From Campylobacterales bacterium (lineage in GTDB: Bacteria > Campylobacterota > Campylobacteria > Campylobacterales > QNZT01), in NCBI GenBank assembly GCA_027023405.1, contig JALVVN010000009.1:67485-131484 (forward strand): a stretch of DNA of 64,000 nucleotides, read 5' to 3'. Under the pieces are notes generated by a model. The model saw nothing but the letters and a program-made list of their open reading frames with translations, was not told the origin of the DNA and did no database searches. This document shows, one piece after another, positions 43,395 through 55,030 of the stretch. A program made the position numbers and the translations under genes. How positions within the stretch are numbered: position 1 is the first letter of the stretch; the number at the start of each line of letters is the position of its first letter.

Positions 43395-44654
43395 CTATAT
43401 GCCCGTTACGCCAAGCGTATCATACTTGTTCATATAGATTTGCGCTTCGATTTTACGCATCGTATCAAGCGCGACTTGGACAACAATCAAAACGGCGACA
43501 CCACCGAAGTAGAAAGGAATACCTATCGCTTTGATCAGGATAAAAGGCAATGTTGCAATCAATCCCAAATAGATCGCACCACCCAAAGTCAAACGACTTG
43601 CAACACCGTTGATAAAATCTTCTGTTGCTTTACCTGGACGAACACCGGGAATAAAACCACCCTGTTTTTTGAGATTTTCTGAGATATCTTTGGCATTAAA
43701 AACGATAGACGCATAAAAAAATGCAAAAAAGATAACCCCCAAAAACATCAAAATATTGAAAAGATATCCACCGGGAGTCAATGCGTCCGAAATCGCAAGT
43801 AGGATCGGATTTGTACTTCCACGAAGCAGTGTAGCTGGCATCATCAAAATAGCCGATGCAAAGATCGGAGGAATTACGCCCGAGAGATTCACTTTAATCG
43901 GAATATAGTTCATCACCCGTTTGTTTTGATTATCCATCATCGTTTTGCGCGAATAGGAGATCGGCACACGCCGTTCACCCAACTCAACATAGATGATAAC
44001 AGCGATCGTACCTAAAATAATCAAGAACATGCCTATCACTGAGAGGAAATTAAGATCACCGGTATTAATCAGTTTAATTGTATTGGAGATAGCTGCCGGA
44101 ATACCTGAGACAATACCCGCAAAGATAATCAATGAGATACCGTTTCCTATACCTCTTTGCGTAATTTGCTCACCAATCCACATTAAAAGCATCGTACCCG
44201 CTAGCATCGAAAAAGCTGCAACCGGTACAAATGTCCCCATATCGATCATAATCGCACTCTCACCGCCACTCCCCATACTTCGAAGTCCCATAGAGACACC
44301 GATTGCCTGTAAAAGTGTAATAACAACAGTTGCATAGCGAATGATCTGCATATACTTTACCATACCGTCTCGTTCTTTTTTCATTTGACCGATGTTAGGG
44401 AAAGTTGCTGCAAGGAGTTCCATAATAATTGAAGCTGTAATATAAGGCATAATACCAAGAGAGATAATACTCAATCGCCTAATTGCGTTTCCTGAGAACA
44501 TGTTCACCATTCCCAAGGCATTATTAGAGTTTGAGTCAAAAAAATGTTTAATCACATCTACATTCACACCCGGAACCGGCACATAGGAGAGAATCCTATA
44601 TGCAAATAAGAACCCAAGTGTAATGAGTATCTTATGGGTTAGCTCTTTGCTCAT
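43395..44654 (-). CDS. secY: Protein translocase subunit SecY
   Basis: [46 protein letters not shown]. Confidence 0.98.
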   Translation of the reverse strand: MSKELTHKILITLGFLFAYRILSYVPVPGVNVDVIKHFFDSNSNNALGMVNMFSGNAIRRLSIISLGIMPYITASIIMELLAATFPNIGQMKKERDGMVKYMQIIRYATVVITLLQAIGVSMGLRSMGSGGESAIMIDMGTFVPVAAFSMLAGTMLLMWIGEQITQRGIGNGISLIIFAGIVSGIPAAISNTIKLINTGDLNFLSVIGMFLIILGTIAVIIYVELGERRVPISYSRKTMMDNQNKRVMNYIPIKVNLSGVIPPIFASAILMMPATLLRGSTNPILLAISDALTPGGYLFNILMFLGVIFFAFFYASIVFNAKDISENLKKQGGFIPGVRPGKATEDFINGVASRLTLGGAIYLGLIATLPFILIKAIGIPFYFGGVAVLIVVQVALDTMRKIEAQIYMNKYDTLGVTGI

Positions 44655-45055
44655 TTATCCATACCGCTCGTGGTAATATTTTCATCTTTAATTTTAGCGT
44701 TTAGAGCTTTTGCATTTTTTCCGATCAATTTGACTCGTTTAATAGCACTGCTCATTTTATGTACTTCACGGATAGCATCCATAGTAATTTCATCAAGAGC
44801 AGCGACTTTTTCATTGCGATCTACATTGATACTATAAGGTTTCACTATACGAGAGCTAAAACCTACTTTCGGTAGTCTTCTTTGAAGCGGTTGCTGTCCA
44901 CCTTCAAAACCTCTTTTTTGCTTATAACCTGTACGACTCTTTTGTCCCTTATTTCCACGAGTTGCGGTTTTACCCATACCGCTTCCCTGTCCACGACCAA
45001 CTCTTTTTGTTTTATGTGTTGATCCATTTGCGGGTGTTAAATTATCTAATGCCAT
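44651..45055 (-). CDS. rplO: 50S ribosomal protein L15
   Basis: [30 protein letters not shown]. Confidence 0.98.
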   Translation of the reverse strand: MALDNLTPANGSTHKTKRVGRGQGSGMGKTATRGNKGQKSRTGYKQKRGFEGGQQPLQRRLPKVGFSSRIVKPYSINVDRNEKVAALDEITMDAIREVHKMSSAIKRVKLIGKNAKALNAKIKDENITTSGMDK

Positions 45056-45066
45056 TATTGCTTCCT

Positions 45067-45510
45067 TTACGATTTTATCATAGTAAGCGCTTTGACAGTT
45101 GCTCTTACCACATTTGCAGGATTGTTAGACCCAAGTGACTTAGTAAGGATATCTTTGATTCCGGCAAGTTCAAGAACCGGTCTAGTTGCACCACCGGCAA
45201 TGACACCTGTACCCTCACTCGCCGGTTTCAACAAGATTCGACTTGCATTAAACTTCACTTCAATGTCATGTGCAATGGTAGAACCTTGTACATTTACTTT
45301 AACAAGATTTTTAAATGCATCGTCAACCGCCTTTTTGATCGCGTCAGGTACCTCTTTTGCTTTTCCTGAACCATAACCAACGATACCATCTCTATTACCT
45401 ACAACGACAAGCGCAGTAAATCGGAATCTTCTACCACCTTTAACAACCTTGGTTACTCTTCCGATATTAACGATTGCTTCTTCAAACTCTTCTCTATTAA
45501 TATTTTCCAT
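45067..45510 (-). CDS. rpsE: 30S ribosomal protein S5 (start trimmed to MENINREEF)
   Basis: [37 protein letters not shown]. Confidence 0.97.
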   Translation of the reverse strand: MENINREEFEEAIVNIGRVTKVVKGGRRFRFTALVVVGNRDGIVGYGSGKAKEVPDAIKKAVDDAFKNLVKVNVQGSTIAHDIEVKFNASRILLKPASEGTGVIAGGATRPVLELAGIKDILTKSLGSNNPANVVRATVKALTMIKS

Positions 45511-45517
45511 CATGACT

Positions 45518-45874
45518 CTATACCCCAATCCCATTCTCTCTTAAAGCATCCGCAAATGCCGCTACTACACCATGGTAATCATTACCGCGTCTATCATAGA
45601 CCACAGACTCCACACCTGCTTTTTTAAGTGCCTCAGCTAATGCTTTTGCAACAACAGTTGCTGACTCTTTATTGGCTTTTTGACCCAGCTTTTTACCGTC
45701 AACTCCTGCGATTGTAACACCGTCAACATCATTGATTGCCTGTGCGTATAAAAATCTATTGGATTTAAATAGTGCTACTCTGGGTCGCACTGCCGTACCG
45801 GATATCTTACCTCGAATCCTTCTGATTCTTCGCTCTTTTTGTGCATTTTTCAGTTTTAATAATTTTGTTCTCAT
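45518..45874 (-). CDS. rplR: 50S ribosomal protein L18
   Basis: [20 protein letters not shown]...[28 protein letters not shown]. Confidence 0.98.
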   Translation of the reverse strand: MRTKLLKLKNAQKERRIRRIRGKISGTAVRPRVALFKSNRFLYAQAINDVDGVTIAGVDGKKLGQKANKESATVVAKALAEALKKAGVESVVYDRRGNDYHGVVAAFADALRENGIGV

Positions 45875-45883
45875 CTACTATCC

Positions 45884-46420
45884 CTATTTCGCCGCTGTTT
45901 TACCGGCTTTTCTAATGATATGTTCATCCACATACTTGACACCTTTTCCTTTGTATGGCTCCGGCGGTCTAAAACTTCTAATCTCTGCCGCTACTTGACC
46001 CACAACCTGCTTATCATCGCCACTGACTGAAATAATATTTTTCTCAACAGCAATTTTTACATCTTTTGGAAAATCGTAGTTGATAGGATGAGAGAATCCC
46101 AAATGGAGTTCAAGCACATTCCCTTTGACTGCAGCTTTGTAACCGACACCGTTGATCTCTAGATCTTTCTTATAGCCCTGTGTAATTCCAATCACAACAT
46201 TATTTGCTAAAGATCGAAAAGTTCCCCAAAATGCTCTATCTTGTCGATCGTCACTCTTAGGTGCAAAAATGATTTCACCATCTTTGACTTCAACATTTAC
46301 AAAGCCTTTGGTATCTAACTCTTTTTGGACATTTCCTTTTTTAAAGGTTAACACATTACCATCCAATTTTACTTCTACACCATCAGGTATAACGACAGGT
46401 TGTTTTCCTATTCTTGACAT
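45884..46420 (-). CDS. rplF: 50S ribosomal protein L6
   Basis: [33 protein letters not shown]. Confidence 0.98.
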   Translation of the reverse strand: MSRIGKQPVVIPDGVEVKLDGNVLTFKKGNVQKELDTKGFVNVEVKDGEIIFAPKSDDRQDRAFWGTFRSLANNVVIGITQGYKKDLEINGVGYKAAVKGNVLELHLGFSHPINYDFPKDVKIAVEKNIISVSGDDKQVVGQVAAEIRSFRPPEPYKGKGVKYVDEHIIRKAGKTAAK

Positions 46421-46471
46421 ATTATTCCTTTTTACTTGTCTACGATTTCTCGAATGCCGTAAATCTAAAGA

Positions 46472-46870
46472 TTACCAGACACTACAGATAATCTCACCGC
46501 CAACTTTATTTTCAAATGCTACTTCATTACTCAAAACACCTTTAGATGTACTGACAATAATCGTACCATAACCGTTTTTAAATCTTTTTATCTCCTCCGC
46601 ACCCTTATAGACTCGTCGTCCAGGTTTAGAGATGCGTTTGAGTTCATTAATCACTTGATTTCCGTTATCATCATACTTTAATACTACTTTAATGAACTTT
46701 TTATTTCCATCTGCTTCAACAACATTATAGCTGTCAATATATCCTTTTTCATCGAGGATTTTTACAACAGACTCTACTAGCTTAGAGTGGAGCAACTCTG
46801 TCACTTCCAATTTTCTCATTGAAGCATTTCTTATTCGTGTGAGCGCGTCGGCTACTAGATCATTTACCAT
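46472..46870 (-). CDS. rpsH: 30S ribosomal protein S8
   Basis: [32 protein letters not shown]...GGEIICSVW. Confidence 0.98.
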   Translation of the reverse strand: MVNDLVADALTRIRNASMRKLEVTELLHSKLVESVVKILDEKGYIDSYNVVEADGNKKFIKVVLKYDDNGNQVINELKRISKPGRRVYKGAEEIKRFKNGYGTIIVSTSKGVLSNEVAFENKVGGEIICSVW

Positions 46871-46882
46871 TATTGCTTCTCC

Positions 46883-47068
46883 TTACCAGCTCGATTTTTT
46901 CATACCGGGAATTTTTCCCTCATTTGCCATCTTTCTGAGACAAATTCTGCAAATGCCGAAATCTCTATAGACCGAATGTGGTCTCCCGCAGATTTGACAT
47001 CGTGTATATGCTCTTACAGCAAACTTAGGTTTTCTCTTTGCTTTTGCAATCATCGACTTCTTCGCCAT
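46883..47068 (-). CDS. rpsN: 30S ribosomal protein S14, zinc-binding type Z
   Basis: [22 protein letters not shown] (two CxxC). Confidence 0.98.
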   Translation of the reverse strand: MAKKSMIAKAKRKPKFAVRAYTRCQICGRPHSVYRDFGICRICLRKMANEGKIPGMKKSSW

Positions 47069-47616
47069 TATTCACGCCCCTTTTCAAACGGCATTCCGAA
47101 CTTCTCTAAAAGACCAAAAGCCATTTTATCATCATCTGTTGTTGTTACGAAAGTAATATTCATTCCATGCACTTTTAAAATATCATCAAATTTCACCTCA
47201 GGAAAAACCAATTGCTCATCCAAACCGAAACTGTAATTACCTCTACCGTCAAATCCTTTACGAGACACACCTCTAAAATCCTTTACTCTCGGCAGAGTAA
47301 TAGATATCAATTTATCCAAGAAAGTGTACATTCTCTCACCGCGAAGAGTGACCTTTACTCCAACAGGAAAGTTTTCACGAAGTTTAAATCCTGCAATAGA
47401 TTTTTTCGCTTTTGTAACAACAGCATGTTGACCCGCAATCAAGGAGATTATATCAACCACATTTTGCAACACTTTGCTATCTTTTGCTTCTTCACTTGCA
47501 CCTACACTGATTGAGATTTTCTCGAGTGCCGGTATCATCATTGGATTTTTAATGTCAAAATCTTTTGCAAGCTCTGCTCGAATACTCTCTTTATACTTAT
47601 CTAATAATCTTGCCAT
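47068..47616 (-). CDS. rplE: 50S ribosomal protein L5
   Basis: [30 protein letters not shown]. Confidence 0.98.
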   Translation of the reverse strand: MARLLDKYKESIRAELAKDFDIKNPMMIPALEKISISVGASEEAKDSKVLQNVVDIISLIAGQHAVVTKAKKSIAGFKLRENFPVGVKVTLRGERMYTFLDKLISITLPRVKDFRGVSRKGFDGRGNYSFGLDEQLVFPEVKFDDILKVHGMNITFVTTTDDDKMAFGLLEKFGMPFEKGRE

Positions 47617-47620
47617 CTAC

Positions 47621-47854
47621 TTAACCCTCTACTTTTGCAACATTGGATATATGAATAGGCATCTCTCTGGACTCAAATCCGCCTTTTGGGTTTTGTTCGG
47701 TCGCTTTGACCGCCTTTTTTGCAATCTTGCATCCAGAAACAATAACTTGTGAAGTTTTTGGCATTACCTTCAATACTTCACCCTCTTTCCCTCTATCATC
47801 ACCGGCGATAATCTTAACTTTATCACCTTTTTTTATTTTTAATTTGATTGCCAT
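47621..47854 (-). CDS. rplX: 50S ribosomal protein L24
   Basis: [24 protein letters not shown]. Confidence 0.97.
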   Translation of the reverse strand: MAIKLKIKKGDKVKIIAGDDRGKEGEVLKVMPKTSQVIVSGCKIAKKAVKATEQNPKGGFESREMPIHISNVAKVEG

Positions 47855-48222
47855 TACAATACCTCCGGAGCAAGTGATACAATTTTCATAAAACCTGCGT
47901 ATCGTACTTCTCTTCCAATCGGACCGAAAATACGGGTTCCGATAGGCTCACTTTTACCATCTAAGATAACTGCCGCATTTTCATCAAATCGAATCAAAGA
48001 GCCGTTTTCCCGTTGAACCTCTTTTTTTGTTCGTACGATCACAGCCTTGATCACTTGACCTTTTTTGACTTTTCCATCCGGAATCGCTTTTTTAACTGAT
48101 GCAACAATCACATCACCGACACTTGCATATCTTCTCTTCGATCCTCCAAGGACTTTGATACACATGATCTCTTTAGCGCCACTGTTATCAGCAACTGCTA
48201 ATCTTGTAAAACCTTGTATCAT
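47854..48222 (-). CDS. rplN: 50S ribosomal protein L14
   Basis: [33 protein letters not shown]. Confidence 0.98.
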   Translation of the reverse strand: MIQGFTRLAVADNSGAKEIMCIKVLGGSKRRYASVGDVIVASVKKAIPDGKVKKGQVIKAVIVRTKKEVQRENGSLIRFDENAAVILDGKSEPIGTRIFGPIGREVRYAGFMKIVSLAPEVL

Positions 48223-48470
48223 GCTCCCACTCCTCTTTCTGTAATCTCTTTTATTCTAAAAGCTTTTCTCTTAGAGAGAGGACGACACTCAATTGCAATA
48301 AGTGTATCACCTACATTTGCTTCATTGTTCTCATCATGCACTAAGTATTTTTTAAATCGTTTTACGATCTTATGATACTTAGGATGCATTACTTTTCTCT
48401 CAACCAAGACAGCAACACTTTTGTCACCACTCTTTTTTATCACTTTACCTTTAATCTCTTTTAAAGCCAT
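48219..48470 (-). CDS. rpsQ: 30S ribosomal protein S17
   Basis: [31 protein letters not shown]. Confidence 0.97.
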   Translation of the reverse strand: MALKEIKGKVIKKSGDKSVAVLVERKVMHPKYHKIVKRFKKYLVHDENNEANVGDTLIAIECRPLSKRKAFRIKEITERGVGA

Positions 48471-48472
48471 TG

Positions 48473-48670
48473 TTACGCCTTATTGTTAGCAGAGATAGCA
48501 GTTTTGATTCGTGCAATATCTCTTCTAACTTCTTTGATTTCATTTGGATTATTTAACTGCATTGTTTTTAGCTTTGCTTTAAGCTTAAAAAGCAGCAACT
48601 TCTTCTCTTTTAACAACTCGTTTAGATCTTTTAGATCTTTATCTTTTATCTCAGTAAATTTCATTTTCAT
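48473..48670 (-). CDS. rpmC: 50S ribosomal protein L29
   Basis: [55 protein letters not shown]. Confidence 0.95.
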   Translation of the reverse strand: MKMKFTEIKDKDLKDLNELLKEKKLLLFKLKAKLKTMQLNNPNEIKEVRRDIARIKTAISANNKA

Positions 48671-49070
48671 TCTCTCGAGTTATAATTTTTGTTTTAAATG
48701 GCAATTTATGCTTTGCTAGTGTCAATGCCTCTCGTGCTAACGACTCTTTGACACCGGCCATCTCGAATATAATTCTTCCAGGTTTAATATTCATAACCCA
48801 TTTATCAACCGCACCTTTACCTTTACCCATCCTTGTCTCTAAAGGTTTCTTTGTCAAAGGTTTATCGGGAAAGACACGAATCCAAGATTTTGCCTCTCTC
48901 TTTACATGTCGCGTCATACTAATCCTCGCAGCCTCAATCTGTCGAGAATCAATTCGACCAGCTTCAACAGCTTTGAGTGCAATCTCACCAAATGCGATAG
49001 AGTTACCACGGTATGACTTACCGCGATTTCTACCCTTTTGCTGTTTTCTATACTTTGTTCTTTTTGGCAT
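48651..49070 (-). CDS. rplP: 50S ribosomal protein L16
   Basis: [29 protein letters not shown]. Confidence 0.98.
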   Translation of the reverse strand: MPKRTKYRKQQKGRNRGKSYRGNSIAFGEIALKAVEAGRIDSRQIEAARISMTRHVKREAKSWIRVFPDKPLTKKPLETRMGKGKGAVDKWVMNIKPGRIIFEMAGVKESLAREALTLAKHKLPFKTKIITRENENEIY

Positions 49071-49078
49071 CAACATGA

Positions 49079-49765
49079 CTATTCACCTCTTCTTTTTCTA
49101 GGTTTTCTATCATCTCGCTTCTCTGCTTGGATACCTTTTGCAAGAACTTCACCTTTAAAGATCCAAACCTTTACACCGATGATACCGTAAGTAGTATGCG
49201 CTTCTGCAAATCCATAATCGATTCTAGCTCTAAGTGTATGAAGCGGTACACGACCTTCAAGATACCACTCAGTTCGTGCCATCTCTGCTCCACCGAGTCT
49301 TCCTGCTACTGAAACCTTAATACCTTTAGCACCGCTTTTCATAGCACCTTGGATAACTTTTTTCATTGCCCGTCGAAACGCAACCCTTCTCTCAAGTTGA
49401 GTCGCAATATTTTCAGCGGCAAGTTGCGCTGATGTTTGTGCTTTTCTCTCCTCTTGAATATTGACATTCACCTCTTTACCAATCAGTTTTGCCAACTTTG
49501 CTCTTAGCTTTTCAATATCTGCACCTTTTTTACCAATGATGATTCCAGGTCTTGCAGAAACGATTGTGACTCTCAATTTTTTTGCGGTTCTTTCAATGAT
49601 AATTTGACTCACACCCGCATAGTAGAGCTCTTTTTTAATATAGGTTCTGATTTTATGATCTTCACCGATATTTTTGACTGTTGTCTCTGAAGATGGGTAC
49701 CATCTTGAGTCCCAGTTTCTATTTAGACCTAGTCTCAAACCGATTGGATTTACTTTCTGACCCAT
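49079..49765 (-). CDS. rpsC: 30S ribosomal protein S3
   Basis: [43 protein letters not shown]. Confidence 0.98.
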   Translation of the reverse strand: MGQKVNPIGLRLGLNRNWDSRWYPSSETTVKNIGEDHKIRTYIKKELYYAGVSQIIIERTAKKLRVTIVSARPGIIIGKKGADIEKLRAKLAKLIGKEVNVNIQEERKAQTSAQLAAENIATQLERRVAFRRAMKKVIQGAMKSGAKGIKVSVAGRLGGAEMARTEWYLEGRVPLHTLRARIDYGFAEAHTTYGIIGVKVWIFKGEVLAKGIQAEKRDDRKPRKRRGE

Positions 49766-49767
49766 CT

Positions 49768-50421
49768 TTAAGACTCCTTACTTGCTTTTTCTAAAATCTC
49801 TTTAGCCTCTGTTGGCCAACTATTTGCGATATCACCTTTAATGCCGATATTTTCATCCAATTTAGCAATATCTTCTTTGCTCATCTGGGCAATTTGTTTA
49901 ATAGAAGTGACACCTTCAGCATGCAAACTCTTCTCAATTGACGGTCCAACACCTGAAAGAAGTTTGAGATCATCAAGATCTATCTTAGTGCTCTTTTTAG
50001 CTACTTTCTTCTCTTCTGTCTGCTCGCTTTTTTGTGTAGGTTTTTTAGTTGCTGATTTTTTGGACTCTTTTTGAGGTTTAGCTGTCTCTTTCTTTGCACT
50101 TTTACTTGCCGGCGCAACTTCAACCATAATATGAGAAGTAGGTTTTAAAATTCTTGAAGCGCTACCTCTCGCCCGCGGTCTAAATCTTTTTAGAACCGGT
50201 CCTTTATCCACTCTACAAGAGACAATCTCTACCTCTTCAGGCTCAAAATCACCGTTGGCAACTGCCGAAGCAATCACTTTTGCAATAATTCCTGCTGCCT
50301 TATTTGGCATAAACTCTAATGATGCAAGTGCCAACTCTGCATTCATTCCCTGTACTTCTCTTGCGATCAATCTCGCTTTGGTCGGTGAAAGTCTGATAAA
50401 TTTTAATGTTGCTTTACTCAT
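49768..50421 (-). CDS. rplV: 50S ribosomal protein L22 with Lys/Ala-rich linker and C-terminal helix-hairpin-helix domain
   Basis: N-terminal L22 core ([15 protein letters not shown]...[24 protein letters not shown]); then [21 protein letters not shown] linker; then [45 protein letters not shown]. Confidence 0.95.
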   Translation of the reverse strand: MSKATLKFIRLSPTKARLIAREVQGMNAELALASLEFMPNKAAGIIAKVIASAVANGDFEPEEVEIVSCRVDKGPVLKRFRPRARGSASRILKPTSHIMVEVAPASKSAKKETAKPQKESKKSATKKPTQKSEQTEEKKVAKKSTKIDLDDLKLLSGVGPSIEKSLHAEGVTSIKQIAQMSKEDIAKLDENIGIKGDIANSWPTEAKEILEKASKES

Positions 50422-50422
50422 C

Positions 50423-50701
50423 TTATCCTACCTTCTTCTGTACAGAGCCTTTATGCCCTTTAAATGTTCGTGTCGGTGCAAACTCACCAAACTTATATCC
50501 AACATGATTTTCCGTTACATAAACAGGTACAAAAGTTCTTCCGTTATGTACATGAAAAGTCAAACCGATCATATCCGGTAAAATCATACTTCTTCTTGAC
50601 CATGTTTTGATAGGCTTCTTATCACCGCTCTCTTTGGCTTTGAGCACTTTCTTGATAAGATGGTCATCAACAAATGGACCTTTTTTAAGACTTCTAGCCA
50701 T
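50423..50701 (-). CDS. rpsS: 30S ribosomal protein S19
   Basis: [37 protein letters not shown]. Confidence 0.98.
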   Translation of the reverse strand: MARSLKKGPFVDDHLIKKVLKAKESGDKKPIKTWSRRSMILPDMIGLTFHVHNGRTFVPVYVTENHVGYKFGEFAPTRTFKGHKGSVQKKVG

Positions 50702-51535
50702 CTATTTTCTCCCTTTCTTTCTAGAGATAATCAATTTATCGCTAGCTTTTTTTCTTCTTGTTTTGTAACCCTTAGTCGGCATACCCCATGGACTGACAGG
50801 ATGTCTTGATGCATTGGTTTTACCTTCACCACCACCATGCGGGTGATCAATTGGGTTCATCGCCGAACCTCTCGTTTGCGGTCGGATACCTCTATGTCTG
50901 TTACGACCCGCTTTACCGATGACAACATTTGCCCAATCTTCATTTCCAACAGTTCCTACTGTCGCCATACACTCTGCAAGAATCTGTCTCATCTCACCGC
51001 TAGGTAATCGAAGCACAACATACTTCTCCTCTTTACCCATCAGCTGTGCATATCCGCCTGCACTTCTTGCAATCTGTCCACCTTTTCCAGGTTTCATCTC
51101 GATATTGTGGATGATTGTACCCACTGGAATATTTTTCAGTTTCATTGCATTACCGGGCTTGACATCGAGTCCCCCCTCAGCGGATGCGACTTTATCGCCC
51201 ACTTTCAATCCTGAAGGCTGGATGATATAGCGCTTTTCACCATCTGCATATGTGATCAAAGCGATACGGCAATTTCTGTAAGGATCATATTCGATAGCAC
51301 TCACAACACCCTCAATTCCAAATTTTCTTCTTTTAAAGTCGATGACACGATAGAGTTTTTTCGCACCAGCCTCTTTGTGTCTTGAAGTGATTCTTCCGTA
51401 ACTGTTTCTACCGGCACTTCTAGGTAATTTTTTAAGAAGACTTCGTACACTCGCCTTACCTGTGATATCTGAAGAGTCAAGCCCTGTCATATATCTTCGT
51501 GACGGTGTATAAGGTCTATAGGATCGAATCGCCAT
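50702..51535 (-). CDS. rplB: 50S ribosomal protein L2
   Basis: [33 protein letters not shown]. Confidence 0.98.
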   Translation of the reverse strand: MAIRSYRPYTPSRRYMTGLDSSDITGKASVRSLLKKLPRSAGRNSYGRITSRHKEAGAKKLYRVIDFKRRKFGIEGVVSAIEYDPYRNCRIALITYADGEKRYIIQPSGLKVGDKVASAEGGLDVKPGNAMKLKNIPVGTIIHNIEMKPGKGGQIARSAGGYAQLMGKEEKYVVLRLPSGEMRQILAECMATVGTVGNEDWANVVIGKAGRNRHRGIRPQTRGSAMNPIDHPHGGGEGKTNASRHPVSPWGMPTKGYKTRRKKASDKLIISRKKGRK

Positions 51536-51536
51536 C

Positions 51537-51818
51537 TTATACCTCCAAACTTTCTATCTTTGCATCTTCAGGAAGCTTGACATAAAACTTTTTATAGTCA
51601 TCTCTCTTACCCTGAATACCTCTAAATCGTTTTACCTTACCTCTTTGATTCAATGAGTTGATACTAAGAGGTACAAATCCGAAATACTCTCTCAACACCT
51701 CTTTGAGTCCACTCTTCGTCATTTTAGGCGTCGTTTGGATAACGATTACATTATCCTCCTGAAGCGTCAAACTCTTCTCTGTGTAAAGAATTGCTTTAAT
51801 ATCTGTAATATCTGCCAT
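51537..51818 (-). CDS. rplW: 50S ribosomal protein L23 (start trimmed to MADITDIK)
   Basis: [38 protein letters not shown]; the trimmed start follows directly on the rplD stop. Confidence 0.94.
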   Translation of the reverse strand: MADITDIKAILYTEKSLTLQEDNVIVIQTTPKMTKSGLKEVLREYFGFVPLSINSLNQRGKVKRFRGIQGKRDDYKKFYVKLPEDAKIESLEV

Positions 51819-51819
51819 C

Positions 51820-52434
51820 TTAATCCTCTTTCGTGAGTGCCTCGAAGACACTTTTTTCTATTACAATCGCTTGAAATGCCGTTGCTGTATATCCGTTGAG
51901 TTCATTCGCTTCAATCAAATAGCTGTTTGGTTCATTTCTAAAAGCATAAAAACTCTTCTCATCAATCATCTCTTTAACAACCAATGCATCTCTCACACCT
52001 AAATCTTTAATAAATTTAGCAGCATCTTTTGTCTTACCTGACTCGATTGTAATATTATCAACAACAAAAAGTTTACCGTTCTCGGCTTTTTCATTGATTG
52101 CAAACAAGAGTGCTAATCTTTTCTGTTTTTTATTTACTTTTTGAAAATAGTTTCGATTTGCTTTAGGTCCATGTGCTACTCCACCGCCTACTCTTACCGG
52201 TGTTCTTGTTGAACCGGCTCTTGCTCGTCCACCACCCTTTTGAGAGTAAGGTTTTTTACCGCCTCCACTCACATCAGATCGTGTTTTCGTGTGAGCTGTA
52301 TTGGCTCTCAATGCCGCTTGATATGATTTCACATAAAGATAAAGGTTATGTGGATCAATATCAGCAAGCGCTTTAGGTAGTTCCACCTCACCGTTTGCTT
52401 TGAGATTTTTATCTAATACTATTGCTTTACTCAT
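51820..52434 (-). CDS. rplD: 50S ribosomal protein L4
   Basis: [48 protein letters not shown]. Confidence 0.98.
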   Translation of the reverse strand: MSKAIVLDKNLKANGEVELPKALADIDPHNLYLYVKSYQAALRANTAHTKTRSDVSGGGKKPYSQKGGGRARAGSTRTPVRVGGGVAHGPKANRNYFQKVNKKQKRLALLFAINEKAENGKLFVVDNITIESGKTKDAAKFIKDLGVRDALVVKEMIDEKSFYAFRNEPNSYLIEANELNGYTATAFQAIVIEKSVFEALTKED

Positions 52435-53009
52435 TTTACAATCCTTATCGTTCCGTATGATCCGTTTGCTCCCGCTACAGCACCTTTGAGTGCGATAATA
52501 CCGGTCTCAGCATCGTAAGAAACGATCTCATTTTTTGCTGTTTTTTTATCTGTTCCATAGTGTCCTGGCATCTTTTGTCCCGGTTGAACTCGCCCTGGCC
52601 ACTCGGCATTACCGATTGAACCTACTCTTCTGTGAAATCTTGAACCGTGCGCCCCTGGACCACCTGCAAAGTTATGTCGTTTCATAACACCGGCAAAACC
52701 TCTACCTTTTGAAACAAATGTCGTTTTGACCACTTTTGCATCATTAAGAGGCGTTAAATCAAGATCACCTGCTTCACTGTTGGCAACCGTCATCGTTTTA
52801 AAGCGATTAAACTCTGCACTTAAACCATATTTCTTTTGCTGTCCTGCAATCGCTTTATTGATCTTTTTACCTTGTGCATATGCAACAAGCGCTCTCTTGT
52901 TTTCATCGACTTCACAAACCTTTGCTTCAACGATTCTTACAAGTGTTACTGCAACAGAAGGGATGGTTGTTGTTCTACTCATACCAATTTTTTCTACGAT
53001 ATATTCCAT
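52431..53009 (-). CDS. rplC: 50S ribosomal protein L3 (start trimmed to [11 protein letters not shown])
   Basis: [36 protein letters not shown]. Confidence 0.97.
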   Translation of the reverse strand: MEYIVEKIGMSRTTTIPSVAVTLVRIVEAKVCEVDENKRALVAYAQGKKINKAIAGQQKKYGLSAEFNRFKTMTVANSEAGDLDLTPLNDAKVVKTTFVSKGRGFAGVMKRHNFAGGPGAHGSRFHRRVGSIGNAEWPGRVQPGQKMPGHYGTDKKTAKNEIVSYDAETGIIALKGAVAGANGSYGTIRIVK

Positions 53010-53019
53010 CATCACCCTC

Positions 53020-53331
53020 CTATTTTCCCATTGCTCGAACTTCGACATTCACCTCAGGTGCAAGATCGAGCTTCATCAACGAATCCACAGTATCAGTTGT
53101 TGCTGATACGATATCGATCAATCGTGCATGCATACGCATCTCAAACTGCTCTCGTGAATCTTTATTTACATGTGGAGATTTTAGTACTGTGTACTTTTTG
53201 ATCTTAGTAGGCATTGGAATCGGCCCTCTAATCTCAGCTCCAGTTCGCTTAACTGCTTCAACAATTGCAGCAACTGATCGGTCTAAGACCCTATGATCAT
53301 AAGCTTTTAACTTCAATCGAATTTTTTCCAT
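53020..53331 (-). CDS. rpsJ: 30S ribosomal protein S10
   Basis: [40 protein letters not shown]. Confidence 0.98.
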   Translation of the reverse strand: MEKIRLKLKAYDHRVLDRSVAAIVEAVKRTGAEIRGPIPMPTKIKKYTVLKSPHVNKDSREQFEMRMHARLIDIVSATTDTVDSLMKLDLAPEVNVEVRAMGK

Positions 53332-53384
53332 TTTTTCCCTTAAAAGAACTCGTCAGATGAACTGACAAAAAAATTTGAACGCTA

Positions 53385-53413
53385 AATATACATCAAATGA
53401 GATTAGAAGTCAA
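53385..53413 (-). promoter_or_regulatory. Candidate sigma70 promoter of the S10 supercluster
   Basis: Minus strand TTGACT-17 nt-TATATT, 54 nt upstream of rpsJ, just after the pssA-side terminator. Confidence 0.65.
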
Positions 53414-53445
53414 CTGTTTTAGGGGGTTTTATCAATTTTTACTCT

Positions 53446-53476
53446 TTTTTTGTTCCTTTTTTAAAGGAACAAAAAA
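53446..53476. terminator. Strong hairpin terminator with A/T-tract arms, between the pssA-like gene and the S10 supercluster
   Basis: 14-bp perfect stem ttttttgttccttt / aaaggaacaaaaaa, 3-nt loop; poly-U on either strand. Confidence 0.88.
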
Positions 53477-53540
53477 CTTTTAAATAAAATATTTTTATCT
53501 GATTTAGAGTAAAGGATTAAGAAAAATTTTTAGTAATTCT

Positions 53541-54092
53541 CTAAGGATGAGGAATCCTCACTTTGGAATTGAGCAGATAGCCGATAATCACGACAAAAAT
53601 AAGGAGAAGATAGAGTGAGTTCACTATCTTGTAGCTATAGAGTAGATAAAGCACCCAAAGCAAGATCGCTCCAAGTGGTGTCGGTACACCGGTAAAATAT
53701 TTTGCCACCTGCCCCTCTTCACTCCCGATATTGAACTCTATCAAGCGTCTTAAACCTGAGATAATATAGTACAGGAATACTCCGCCACTAATGATTAACT
53801 CAACCTCTCCGCTTTTCTCAAGCGAATAGAAGAGCAAAAATGCAGGCATAATTACAAATGACACAAAGTCTGCAAAGGAGTCTAATTGAATACCAAATTC
53901 ACACGAGAGTTTATACCTTCTCGCTAATTTTCCATCAAGAATATCAAAAGCTCCCGCTAACCATGCCAAAATAATGGCAATCTGAAATTGCCCTTTTTGA
54001 ATAAAATAGATCGCTACAATCCCTGCCGTAATATTGGCAAAGGTTACCAGATTGGCGATATTAAAATGGGAATTCTTTTTAAATAAAAACAT
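53541..54092 (-). CDS. CDP-alcohol phosphatidyltransferase (PssA-like)
   Basis: AWLAGAFDILDGKLARRYKLSCEFGIQLDSFADFVSF (D-DG-AR-G-D-D motif). Confidence 0.9.
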   Translation of the reverse strand: MFLFKKNSHFNIANLVTFANITAGIVAIYFIQKGQFQIAIILAWLAGAFDILDGKLARRYKLSCEFGIQLDSFADFVSFVIMPAFLLFYSLEKSGEVELIISGGVFLYYIISGLRRLIEFNIGSEEGQVAKYFTGVPTPLGAILLWVLYLLYSYKIVNSLYLLLIFVVIIGYLLNSKVRIPHP

Positions 54093-54100
54093 CTACTCTC

Positions 54101-54664
54101 CTACCATTTTTTTAGAAACCCTATTCCCCATCTCTTACCATCTGAAATAGGATAAATCGTGCGAGTATCTATCGCTTTCGTCCAAAGATAACTACTCGCT
54201 AGACCAATCAATGCACCTGCCAATACATCTTTTGTATAATGATTTTTCGATTCTACGCGACTGTATGCTGTCCATCCTGCTCCGACATAAGGCAAGATCG
54301 CTACATCTAAACCATATCGTTTATGTAAATAGCCCGCACTGGTAAAAGTCACTGCGCTATGACCAGAAGGGAAAGATCGATTATTTTTACGATTGGGGCG
54401 TTCCTCTTTAGTCGCAAACTTGAGAGCATAGGTCACTGCAACTGTACTCAGTAGAGCTTTACTGAGTTCAATCTGCCCTTCACGATCACTTTGATAATAT
54501 GAATAGAGATAAGAGAATGTCGGCATGAGAATCAGGAGTGCATCACCACTCTTTTCGATACTATCAGCCCGCGATACAGAAGCAGATACGAAAAAAATGC
54601 TGAATATCGAGGAGAAGAGCACTCCTCTAGCGCGATTACGCGTTGTACACACTCTCTTTTCCAA
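54101..54664 (-). CDS. PAP2-family phosphatase
   Basis: KEERPNRKNNRSFPSGHSAVTFTSAGYL...SRVESKNHYTKDVLAGALIG. Confidence 0.9.
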   Translation of the reverse strand: MEKRVCTTRNRARGVLFSSIFSIFFVSASVSRADSIEKSGDALLILMPTFSYLYSYYQSDREGQIELSKALLSTVAVTYALKFATKEERPNRKNNRSFPSGHSAVTFTSAGYLHKRYGLDVAILPYVGAGWTAYSRVESKNHYTKDVLAGALIGLASSYLWTKAIDTRTIYPISDGKRWGIGFLKKW

Positions 54665-54980
54665 ATTTCTTTGCTAAGAGCGCATAAAAGATCGCACGAT
54701 ACTTCATAGGGTTGCTCTTACCCATTGTCTCGCAGACCTCATCAACTGCTTTCATAAGCTCTTCATCGCTCTCATTTAACCCCAGCTTCTTCTTGAGAAA
54801 GTTGGTTACAACCCGCTCTTTTTCACTTTTATCAGAGCATGCAACGCCACTTGAGTCAGCATTATAGATCGAAGGTCCCAAACCTTTTGCCGCCTTCTCA
54901 ACCAATGCCACATCAATCTCAATATTATACTTTTTGATTGCCTCTTTATACTTAGCCATTTGCTCATCAAATTTTGTCAT
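54636..54980 (-). CDS. DUF2853-like protein
   Basis: KAAKGLGPSIYNADSSGVACSDKSEKERVVTNFLKKKLGL...KYRAIFYALLAKKFGKE. Confidence 0.7.
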   Translation of the reverse strand: MTKFDEQMAKYKEAIKKYNIEIDVALVEKAAKGLGPSIYNADSSGVACSDKSEKERVVTNFLKKKLGLNESDEELMKAVDEVCETMGKSNPMKYRAIFYALLAKKFGKESVYNA

Positions 54981-55030
54981 GACTCTCTCCTATTTTGAAA
55001 TTCCTCCTATTATACATCAAAAAATGCAAA

